DNA of 64,000 bases from Paulinella micropora (taxonomy: Eukaryota; Cercozoa; Imbricatea; Euglyphida), in assembly GCA_009731375.1 (NCBI GenBank), contig BJOX01000202.1, positions 134,439 to 198,438 on the forward strand, given 5' to 3'. Below the pieces are notes generated by a model. The model did no database searches. It was not told where the DNA came from and saw only the letters and a list, made by a program, of their open reading frames with translations. Shown in pieces: positions 21,916 through 31,445 of this stretch. The position numbers were made by a program, and so were the translations under genes. How positions within the stretch are numbered: the first letter of the stretch is position 1; every line of letters begins with the position of its first letter.

Positions 21916-22800
21916 CTTTTTGAGGGTATGGGTGACGATGGCACAAATGTACATTCCTTCTACTATTACGTGATGGCCATCTCCGCCAACCGCCTTCAGG
22001 TCACGGTGGGATTTAAGAACGCCCCAAACGGGTATCAGATGGACAGCTTATTGAACATTCCGGGAAGGACCGTGCATTTCGGTCACCAGAGCGATCCATT
22101 CAATCCATTTACATCTTCATTAGTCACCGCGGTAGCAAAAAATGCGGGTGCGGGTGGTCAGGGGACGGTCCTGACTCTGTCCCAGCCCCTCGCCTCTGTC
22201 GCCGTGGTCAATGACGTCGTCTCTATCCTCGACGGGGTGGCCTCCGTTCTCATCCAGCGGACAACCTACCGCAACAACCGCGCACGTGGTATTCTTCTCA
22301 AGACTTTCGCACCGGCTGTAATCGAAGACTGTGTTTTCACGGACACCTCCGGTCCCGCTGTGATGATCTCGGCGGAGGCGTCGGGTATCTGGTGGGAGGC
22401 CTCTACTGTCTCCGATGCCATACTGCGGTCCTCGTCTTTCACCAATAACAATTTCGGCATCGCCAAAAGCAAGGGCGTCGTTATGGTTCAAGCGGAAGGG
22501 ATCGACAACATCTCGCCGATCTCGCCCCCGGCACAGCGCGGTATCCTCTTGCAGCGCAACGTGTTCGAGACACAGCCAACACAGGGAACCTTTGTAGCTA
22601 TTGGGTCAGCGGATGGCATTCGAGTGGAAGCAAACACCTTCGCGGCTTCGTCGGGGCCCATCGCTCAAATTTGCCGAAGTCGTAACGTGACATTCTTGGA
22701 TAATTTGATGGTGGGTGGCATCAAGCCTAATCCGGCAGTGGTACCTGACGCGTCGGCGGCGGGTTGCCAGCTGACTGTGGAAGATGTGGCGTTTTCAGGA
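21916..22800 (+). CDS. GH110-like beta-helix enzyme, exon 2
   Basis: Begins LFEGMGDDGTNVHSFYYY after TGTGGTGTAG and carries the C-terminal helix coils: RTTYRNNRARGILLKTFAP, VIEDCVFTDTSGPAVMISAE, SFTNNNFGIAK, ADGIRVEANTF and NVTFLDNLMVGG. Coding sequence looks real to about 22800 (LTVEDVAFSG); beyond that the open frame is CT microsatellite and then poly(A) into a 468-N gap. The true 3' end or a further exon is therefore lost. Base composition is clearly higher in GC than the flanking DNA, as expected for a conserved coding exon here. Total visible protein is about 570 residues, within the usual range for this family. Confidence 0.75.
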
Positions 22801-22989
22801 TATGTGTGGGCATCTGGTCATCTCCCTCTTTCTTCCTTTGTCTCTGTCTGTCTGTCTGTCTCTCTCTCTCTCCGTCTCTCTCTCGCTTTCTCTCTCTATC
22901 TCGTGTTCTTGTTCGTATTCGTATTCATAATCGTATTCGTATTCGTAATCCAATGCCAAGCCGTGGCATGTATTTTTTTAAAAAATTAT

Positions 22990-23039
<50 letters not shown>

Positions 23040-23507
23040 NNNNNNNNNNNNNNNNNNNNNNNNNNNNNNNNNNNNNNNNNNNNNNNNNNNNNNNNNNNNN
23101 NNNNNNNNNNNNNNNNNNNNNNNNNNNNNNNNNNNNNNNNNNNNNNNNNNNNNNNNNNNNNNNNNNNNNNNNNNNNNNNNNNNNNNNNNNNNNNNNNNNN
23201 NNNNNNNNNNNNNNNNNNNNNNNNNNNNNNNNNNNNNNNNNNNNNNNNNNNNNNNNNNNNNNNNNNNNNNNNNNNNNNNNNNNNNNNNNNNNNNNNNNNN
23301 NNNNNNNNNNNNNNNNNNNNNNNNNNNNNNNNNNNNNNNNNNNNNNNNNNNNNNNNNNNNNNNNNNNNNNNNNNNNNNNNNNNNNNNNNNNNNNNNNNNN
23401 NNNNNNNNNNNNNNNNNNNNNNNNNNNNNNNNNNNNNNNNNNNNNNNNNNNNNNNNNNNNNNNNNNNNNNNNNNNNNNNNNNNNNNNNNNNNNNNNNNNN
23501 NNNNNNN
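23040..23507. other. assembly gap
   Basis: 468 N between two poly(A) tracts. Confidence 1.
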
Positions 23508-23548
<41 letters not shown>

Positions 23549-23717
23549 AACGTTGAGGGTACGACACGGTAAAAAAAGGGTGGTGTAACCTACTGTAGTG
23601 TAGGGAAATGTTATAATGGTATGCAACGAAATGGCATGTAATTTAAAGTGTTTGTTTCCATGCTCAAAGTAAATAAAACATGGAGAAAGAAGTAAATGCC
23701 AAATGTTAATGTCGTAT

Positions 23718-23846
23718 GTATATTATCTATCTATCCATCCATCCATATATCTATCTATCTATCTATGTATCTATCTATCTATCTATTTATCTATCACTCT
23801 ATCTAACTCTGGAAACGCTAATATGTCCTGTATGTATACTATCTAA

Positions 23847-23886
<40 letters not shown>

Positions 23887-23935
23887 ATATGTATCTATCT
23901 ATCTTTACATCTATCTATCTATCTTGATATCTATC
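23718..23935. repeat. (TATC)n microsatellite
   Basis: Ends in TATCAG, the apparent splice acceptor of the following exon. Confidence 0.95.
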
Positions 23936-23937
23936 AG

Positions 23938-24309
23938 TTGAAAGCCCAAGCCTCTCGGCAAGCGTCTCGGTGTCTCCTTCTAAAAGTTCTTCGAGAGTCT
24001 CCATGTCTCCTTCTCCAAGTCTCTCAAGAAGTTCCTCACTCTCTGCAAGCGTCTCGCTGTCTCCTTCTCAAAGTTCTTCAAGAGTCTCCATGTCTCCTTC
24101 TCAAAGCCTTTCAAGAAGTCCCTCACTGTCTCCTTCTCCAGGGACTTGCAAGGATACGGATGGTTGGCTAAATAGTCAAGGTTATTCGTGCGCTGGCTAC
24201 GCATCTCAAAACTGGTGCACCAACGGCGGCTTCACGGCTGGGAACGAATGGACTGGTGGAAGCAACTTCTACTACCCTGAGTATAACTGCTGTGTCTGTG
24301 GGAAACCAG
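23938..24309 (+). CDS. Ser/Pro-rich linker plus Cys-rich domain exon, copy 1
   Basis: The first part is a mucin-like Ser/Pro/Arg linker with a repeating unit (SPSxSSSRVSMSPS). The second is a compact six-cysteine domain (24147-24306): C-x4-W, GYSCAGYASQNWC, GNEWTGGS, then YPEYNCCVCGK. I associate this domain with secreted or surface proteins of protists; its ligand is unknown to me. The exon ends after the first base of a codon at a GTAGAT donor (phase 1). Two further copies of the domain lie at 26597-26767 and 28797-28967. Confidence 0.65.
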
Positions 24310-24322
24310 GTAGATGTATATA

Positions 24323-24327
24323 CATAC

Positions 24328-24360
<33 letters not shown>

Positions 24361-24495
24361 CATATATATATACATTATATTTTTATATAAATATATATAT
24401 AATAGATATATACATAATAAGTATACACACATATATAAAATACCTACATGTGTAAATATATATACATATGTATATATATATATATAGTATGTATG
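24323..24495. repeat. (TA)n-rich repeat after Cys-rich exon
   Basis: TA-rich tract, then a conserved intron segment (CCTGCGTTTATGCACCACAT type) that also follows the other two Cys-rich exons. Confidence 0.85.
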
Positions 24496-24689
24496 TATAT
24501 ATACATTATATACATGCCTGCGTTTATGCATATATACATTATATACATACCTGCGTTTATGCACCACATTTGTATGCAAATATGCAAACCTACTTCATAC
24601 ATGTATTGTTTACATAGTACGTACACTATTACTGCATACATGGTTGTTACTATACCATGTCCAAACGGATCAGCCAATGACTGAAATAT

Positions 24690-24691
24690 CC

Positions 24692-24745
<54 letters not shown>

Positions 24746-24770
24746 CATCATCATTATCATCATCATTATG

Positions 24771-24867
<97 letters not shown>

Positions 24868-24910
24868 ATATCATCATTATGATGATGATTATTATTAGTT
24901 GTTGTTGTTC

Positions 24911-24953
<43 letters not shown>

Positions 24954-25019
24954 CATCATCATCATCATCATCATCATCAATATCATCATTATGATGATGA
25001 TTATTATTAGTTGTTGTTC

Positions 25020-25084
<65 letters not shown>

Positions 25085-25118
25085 GTTATTATTATTATTG
25101 TTATTATTGTTATTATTA

Positions 25119-25158
<40 letters not shown>

Positions 25159-25272
25159 CATTATGATGATGATTATTATTATTAGTTGTTGTTCTTATTG
25201 TTATTATTATTATTATTATTATTACTATTATTATTATTAGTTGTTGTTCTTATTATTATTATTATTATTACA

Positions 25273-25332
<60 letters not shown>

Positions 25333-25380
25333 GAGGCACATGTCCAGGATCTGGATCTGATGCTATAGTCTGAGGAAGCC

Positions 25381-25433
<53 letters not shown>

Positions 25434-25435
25434 GG
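24690..25435. repeat. (TTA)n / (TCA)n compound array
   Basis: Higher-order repeats: TTA tracts, TCA tracts, ATATCATCATTATGATGATG and TTAGTTGTTGTT recur at intervals of about 120 bp. Confidence 0.95.
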
Positions 25436-25605
25436 GAGTACATAGGCCATCGGTCCCTTTCCATGGGCTGATTGGTATAAAGCTCCTAGAGTAATGTTCT
25501 ATGCCGTCACTTCCTTTATTCCACCGATTGGTGTGGAGACTTTCCTTATGGAATGGAGGACTGGATGCACATGGCCTTTTGGCTCAGCAATTGGCAGGAG
25601 ATACA
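25436..25605. repeat. dispersed repeat R3, copy 1
   Basis: About 170 bp starting GGGAGTACATAGGCCATCGG, flanked by (TTA)n, nearly identical to 25728-25898. Both copies are preceded by CTGAGGAAGCC plus (TTA)n. Confidence 0.75.
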
Positions 25606-25661
25606 NNNNNNNNNNTTATTATTATTATTATTATTATTATATGTCATAGTCTGAGGAAGCC

Positions 25662-25726
<65 letters not shown>

Positions 25727-25727
25727 G

Positions 25728-25896
25728 GGAGTACATAGGCCATCGGTCCCTTGCCATGGGCTGATTGGTATAAAGCTCCTAGAGTAATGTTCTATGCGGT
25801 CACTTCCTTTATTCCACCGATTGGTGTGGAGACTTTCCTTATGGAATGGAGGACTGGATGCACATGGCCTTTTGGCTCAGCAATTGGCAGGAGATA

Positions 25897-25898
<2 letters not shown>
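25728..25898. repeat. dispersed repeat R3, copy 2
   Basis: Second copy of R3 with only a few differences, again ending in (TTA)n. The duplication unit including TTA tracts is about 295 bp. Confidence 0.75.
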
Positions 25899-25933
<35 letters not shown>

Positions 25934-26099
25934 TCTTCATTCTAATTTTTTTTTGAGAGCATGCTGAAAATGTTTTCTTTGGAAACCTTCCAGTGTGATA
26001 TATTGTACATCGGTATTTCTACCCTGCCTCCTTCAGCAAGGTTTGGTATGAAGTTTGCTCTGAGATTCCAGATGTTTGCGAACTGGGGTTTGTCAGTTG

Positions 26100-26596
26100 T
26101 TACTTTATTTAGTCTTATCTCCTTATTGTGAATTTGCGCAAATATGCTCCGATAGTATGGTTTTTAAGTTTTCCCGATTCAGATGCGCATCTTAAAATGG
26201 TAGATGAGGTGAAGTTGTTGAAGGTTGTCACTTTATAAGAACAAGGTCCAATATATCCCTTGGTTCTGATCTCAGATATTTTTGTATGCACAATTTGAGT
26301 GGTGGCTATTAGAAAGTTTATGAAAGCACTCCAAAAAGCCCTCATGAAAGACTAAAGATGCAAAATTTCCGGAAACAAGACAAATAAATATCATGGTTGT
26401 TGTATTTATAAAATGTGGGGCTGACGTATTTTCTAGGCCATTTTTACGGTGGAGTATCAGAGTTGCTTGTGTTGGGTTCATAAGAGAAGGGAAAAAGTTG
26501 TGTTGTCGTTGGTGAGTCTTTTTACAACTTATTCATACCTACATGCACATATACACAAATACATTCATACCACATTCGCTCTTGTTCCACCTCCAG
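26100..26596 (+). repeat. duplicated 5' flank of Cys-rich exon 2
   Basis: Intron-like sequence with segments (GCGCAAATATGCTCCG type, TTTTCCGGAAACAAG type, GAGTTGCTTGTGTTGGGTT type) matched in order at about 28050-28660. This shows that the exon was duplicated together with its flanks. Confidence 0.65.
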
Positions 26597-26767
26597 CTTG
26601 CGATGATACGGTCGGTTGGTCAAATGGTGCCAATGGCTACACGTGCGCTGGTTACAAAGCTCAAAACTGGTGCGCCAACGGCTGGTTCACGGCTGGGAAC
26701 GACTGGACTGGTGGAAGCACCTACAACTTCCCTGAGAATAACTGCTGCGTCTGTGGAAAAGCTAGAG
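26597..26767 (+). CDS. Cys-rich domain exon, copy 2
   Basis: 171-nt exon between CACCTCCAG and GTAGAT, phase 1 at both ends, so it can be inserted or lost without shifting the frame. It encodes CDDTVGWSNG, GYTCAGYKAQNWC, WFTAGNDWTGGS and FPENNCCVCGK: the same six-Cys domain as copy 1, without the Ser-rich linker. Confidence 0.7.
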
Positions 26768-26989
26768 GTAGATGTATATATATATATATATTATATATAT
26801 AGATATATATATATATACCTGCGTTCATGCGCCACATTTACATGTATGCAAATATGCAACTGCTTCATGCATATATTACTGACATAGTGTGTACATACAT
26901 TACTGCATACATATTTGTTGCTATACTTTACAAGCTTTCGATCCGACATTTTTGATTAGTATATCTTAATGTTATTATTATTATTATTA

Positions 26990-27029
<40 letters not shown>

Positions 27030-27054
27030 CATTAATATTATTATTATTATTAGT

Positions 27055-27295
27055 GGCACCGCGATAGCCCGGTGGTTAAGGTCTACCATCTGGGACCTGT
27101 CGCCAGTTCGATTCCCGTCGGTGCCAGTATTTTCAAAGGATATTTTCTTTGAAAGTATTGGTCTGTCTGGAAGGCTTGGAGCTGCCTTGCGGGGGTGTCT
27201 CAGTAGAGCCTATCGTCAAATCTTCGTACTCCCCTCGCGGGTGAGACGATGGAGGCACATGTGCAGAAATGCATTCGCCATTGACTCAGAAGCAC
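27055..27295 (+). mobile_element. tRNA-derived SINE, complete copy
   Basis: The best-preserved head: GGCACCG pairs with CGGTGCC as an acceptor stem, with TAGCCCGGTGG (A box) and GTTCGATTCC (B box). The T- and anticodon-stem pairing is poor, so this is a SINE head and not a functional tRNA. The body ends AGAAGCAC and is followed by (TTA)n. Confidence 0.8.
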
Positions 27296-27320
27296 TATTA
27301 TTATTATTATTATTATTATG

Positions 27321-27487
27321 AATAACCTCGGCTTAGTGCAGTCTTGCCCTCAGGAGCTCCATCGGTGGCCCCGATTATCAGGCGAGAGACTGACACGGGG
27401 GGGTGGAGGACCTCGAACAAGGGTATTGGAGGCTTATGTCCGTTGAGGATATGCCATTAGCTGCATCAGTACGCCTCAGATATAGTA
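27321..27487. mobile_element. R2 repeat, 3' fragment
   Basis: 3' 167 bp of the R2 family, joined on its left to (TTA)n. It is nearly identical to the matching part of the complete copies, as expected for 5' truncation at integration. Confidence 0.65.
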
Positions 27488-27569
27488 AATCTGCCTTGGA
27501 GTGTTGACTGTGACATATTTGAGGGAAATCCCGATGAAAAAACCTAGTCACACTTGCTAAACAGAGTTC

Positions 27570-27966
27570 CAGCCCAATGGCCTCAAGGCGTTAAACTGTG
27601 ACGCCAACTCATAACCCTTTGGTGGTAGATGCTGGGGAGGAGGGTCGTTGCGCGCGTAAAAGATCTTAAACTCCGCATATGCTGGTTGATAGCCCAGGAC
27701 CCAGCAGACACCAGATTGTTATGGGTGGGGTTTCGAGGCAGCTCTAGCAACCGCGCTTGGTGTATGCACTTGCACATTCGGTGACGTCTTGCAAGAGGTT
27801 GCTGGGACTGCGGAATAACCTCGGCTTAGTGCAGTCTTGCCCTCAGGAGCTCCATCGGTGGCCCCGATCATCAGGCGAGAGACTGACACGGGGGGGTGGA
27901 GGACCTCGAACAAGGGTATTGGAGGCTTATGTCCGTTGAGGATATGCCATTAGCTGCCTCAGATAT

Positions 27967-27970
<4 letters not shown>
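27570..27970. mobile_element. R2 repeat, full copy
   Basis: Near-identical to 17217-17628 except for an 11-bp deletion close to the 3' end. Ends GATATAGTA plus (TTA)n. Confidence 0.65.
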
Positions 27971-28029
<59 letters not shown>

Positions 28030-28040
<11 letters not shown>

Positions 28041-28796
28041 GTCTACTTATTGTAAGTTTGCGCATATATGCTCTTCACAGTACGGTTTTTCAAGTTTTCC
28101 GATACAGATGCGCTTCTTTTCTTGTTGGAATAAAATAGTACATGAGTTCATGAGTTGAGGAGGCTTTGGTTTGTGTATGTTGAAGGTTGTCTTTTTACAA
28201 GGACGAGATCGATGATATTTCCTTGATTTCGATCTCAGCTCATCTTATCTATCTATCTAATCTGTCTATCTAATCTATCTATCTAATCTATCTATCTAAC
28301 CTACCCATCTAACCTACCTATCTAATCTATCTAATCTAATCTATCTAATCTAATCTATTTATCTAATCTATCTATTTAAATCTATCTATCTTTGGTATGA
28401 TTTGTGGCTTAGTAGCAAGTTTATGAAAGCACGCCAATAAGCCCTCAATGACATGTAATGACTGAATATACAAAATTTTCCGGAAACAAGGCGAAGAAAA
28501 TATCATTGTCGTTGTATTAATGTGGGGCTGATGACGTATTTTCTAAATTTTTGTCGAGATTAGGCTATTGTTATGGTGGAGTACGAGAGTTGTTTTTGTT
28601 GGGTTCGTAAGAGAAGAAAGAAAAAAATTGTGTTGTCGTTGGTTAGTCTTAGTTGCATCACACACTTAAGTGGTGGTTTATATACAACCACTGGCGACAG
28701 TTTTTCTAGTTTTTTTTGCGGACTCATCAAGAATAGGACATATCGCATGCACATTTGCCTATCTATCTATCTGTCTTTATGTCTGTCTTTCTGCAG
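28030..28796 (+). repeat. duplicated 5' flank of Cys-rich exon 3
   Basis: Matches 26100-26596 in several ordered blocks. It includes a (TCTAA)n microsatellite at 28240-28390 not present in the other copy. Confidence 0.65.
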
Positions 28797-28967
28797 TTTG
28801 TAAGGATACGCTTAATTGGCAAAATGGTGCCGGCTACACGTGCGCTGGTTACGCATCTCAAAACTGGTGCGCCAACGGCCGCTTCACGACTGGGGCGGAA
28901 TGGACTGGTGGAAGCACCTACAACTTCCCTGAAAATAACTGCTGCGTCTGTGGGAAACCAGCCACAG
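28797..28967 (+). CDS. Cys-rich domain exon, copy 3
   Basis: Exon between TTTCTGCAG and GTAGAC, phase 1-1, encoding CKDTLNWQNG, GYTCAGYASQNWC, RFTTGAEWTGGS and FPENNCCVCGK. All six cysteines and the WTGG motif are retained, so coding constraint appears to persist in all three copies. Confidence 0.7.
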
Positions 28968-29107
28968 GTAGACATATTATATATATATATGTATACATAT
29001 ATATATATATATAATATACATATATACCTGCCTTTATGCACCACATTTGTATGCAAATATGCAAACCTACTTGAAATTGTGTACACCCCCACCCTCATTT
29101 CGGCACC

Positions 29108-29174
29108 TCGGGCTTCCTCTCCGGAATCGAACCCTGATTCTCCGTCACCCGTTAACGCCAGGTTAGTCCACTAC
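29108..29174 (-). repeat. 18S rRNA-derived fragment
   Basis: On the minus strand the sequence around CGGGTGACGGAGAATCAGGG and TTCGATTCCGGAGAGG closely matches the universal 5' domain of small-subunit rRNA. Flanking bases still align (GTAGTGGACTAACC against the rRNA), but divergence grows outward. It is far too short to be an rRNA gene; it is an inserted or retroposed piece. Confidence 0.65.
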
Positions 29175-29332
29175 ACTCCCGCCTGTTGGAATAAATTATG
29201 GTTTGTGGGAATCAGGAGTTGGGAGCTTATATTTGCAGGGTGGCTAGCCCCAGACTATATAATGTAAAAGTTGTGCATATGAGGATAAGAGGAAAAGCGA
29301 CGATGGAAAGAGAGGGGTAGAGGGTGGGGGGG

Positions 29333-29337
<5 letters not shown>

Positions 29338-29419
<82 letters not shown>

Positions 29420-29422
29420 TGC

Positions 29423-29494
<72 letters not shown>

Positions 29495-29500
29495 TGTTTT
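29338..29500. repeat. (CTA)n then (TTA)n
   Basis: Trinucleotide tracts, with a second (TTA)n at 29680-29771. Confidence 0.95.
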
Positions 29501-29682
29501 CATTGTTACTATTATCATTATTCTGATTATGATTATATAATTACGATTATGATTATAATCATGTAATGTTATTATAATGTTCTTATAATGATTTTGATTC
29601 TGATTTTAAGTATAATTATATTATGATTTTGTAATCTTATTATAATTGTTATTACTATGATTATGATTGTGACTGATTATGA

Positions 29683-29771
<89 letters not shown>

Positions 29772-29899
29772 CTGGATATTTCATGTACTAGCTGCCTACT
29801 CAACTCTTCTGGTTTTTCAAAAGGAATTTCGATCAAGAGTCTAATTTTCTGTCTTGCTTGAAGTATTTTTAGCTGCCTATATATAAGTGAGGTACTAGC

Positions 29900-31000
29900 A
29901 GTTCTATCATGAGAAGCAGAATTGGAAGCGATCAGATCGCTTACCACTTTCTTGGATCTTTATCTGTATTTGTATGTTTTTCTGCATGTTTAGTTACCCC
30001 TTCCATCACGAGCAGTCCTAGTAGAACCCCAATCACAGGCGGTCAGATCTCTGACCTTTGTTTAAGGTTTATCTATATTTGTATGCATTGCTACATGTTT
30101 AGTTAGTGCCACGAACTCCCCTTCCATCACGAGCAGTACAACGAGAAGCGGTCAGATCTCTCACCACTTTGTTCGATCTTATCTATGTTTCCATGAATTT
30201 CTGCATGTTTAGTCACTGCCTCCCTTTCCATCACGAGCAGCACAACCCGCACGAGAAGCGGTCAGATATCTCGCCACTTTGTTCGATCCTATCTATGTTC
30301 GCATGAATTTCTGCATGTTTAGTCACTGCCTCCCTTTCCATCACGAGCAGTAGTACTAGAAGCGGTACCTATCTCACCACTTTGATCTTTATCTATATTT
30401 GTATGAGTTTCTGCATGTTTAGTTAGTGTTACCAGCTCCCGTTCCCAGACGAGCAGTCCGACTAGAAGCGGTCACATATCTCACCACTTTGATCTTTATC
30501 TATATTTGTATAAATTTCTGCATGTTTAGTTGGTGTTACCAGCTCCCGTTCCCCTACGAGCAGTCCGACTAGAAGCGGTCACATATCTCACCACTTCGAT
30601 CTTTATCTATATTTGTATGTATTTCTGCATGTTTAGTTAGTGTTACCAGCTCCCGTTCCCCGACGAGCAGTCCGAGTAGAAGCGGTCACATATCTCACCA
30701 CTTCGATCTTTATCTATATCTCTATGTACTTCTGCATGTTTAGTTAGTGTTAACAGCTCCCGTTCCCCGACGAGCAGTCCGACTAGAAGCGGTCACATAG
30801 CTCACCACTTCGACCTTCATCTATATCTCTATGTATTTCTGCATGTTTAGTTAGTGTTACCAGCTCCCGTTCCCCGACGAGCAGTCCGACTAGAAGCGGT
30901 CAGATCTCTCTCACACTTTATTCGATCTTGCCTAGATTTGTATGTATCTCTGCATGTTTAGTTTAGGTAGTGTTACCAGCTCCCGCAGCCCGACGTAATC
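29900..31000. repeat. 107-bp tandem repeat array
   Basis: About ten head-to-tail copies of a 107-110 bp unit marked by CTGCATGTTTAGT (29982, then about 30091, 30201, 30311, 30411, 30518, 30624, 30731, 30839, 30951) and by GAGCAGTCC and AGAAGCGGTCA. The later copies are the most alike. No ORF. Confidence 0.9.
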
Positions 31001-31294
31001 TCCTTCTCAGCCATACAAATGCAATCCACCGGGGCCCGCCGCTTAATTAAGGCTTGCCTCATTCATTCATCAGGTCACAGTCAAGTAATGACAGGGTACA
31101 TTAAGTCAGATAAAGCCGCACAAAAAGGGAAGAAATAATGAAAAGAAAATTGACAGAGGAACTCACTGACTAAATGAGTAACTGATTTGGTATAGTAGCC
31201 TGGCTTGCGCAAAATGCAACATGCATCACCTGTGTTGTAATCTTAATTGTAGCTATACATGTACATATCTTAGGTTATACTACCACTCCTAGGC

Positions 31295-31369
<75 letters not shown>

Positions 31370-31399
31370 TTGCTACTACTACTATCACTACTACTACTG

Positions 31400-31445
<46 letters not shown>

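Noticed and set aside
22127-22142. ACCGCGGTAGCAAAA inside the GH110-like exon resembling the LRR spacer palindrome
   Set aside because: In frame as coding sequence of a conserved region (TAVAKN) and only half of the motif; coincidence.
17735-27125. Functional tRNA genes at the three tRNA-like heads
   Set aside because: Acceptor stem pairs, but T and anticodon stems do not; all copies share a non-tRNA body and microsatellite tail, so they are SINEs.
29900-31000. CRISPR array
   Set aside because: The 107-bp units are contiguous with no unique spacers, in a eukaryotic context without cas genes.
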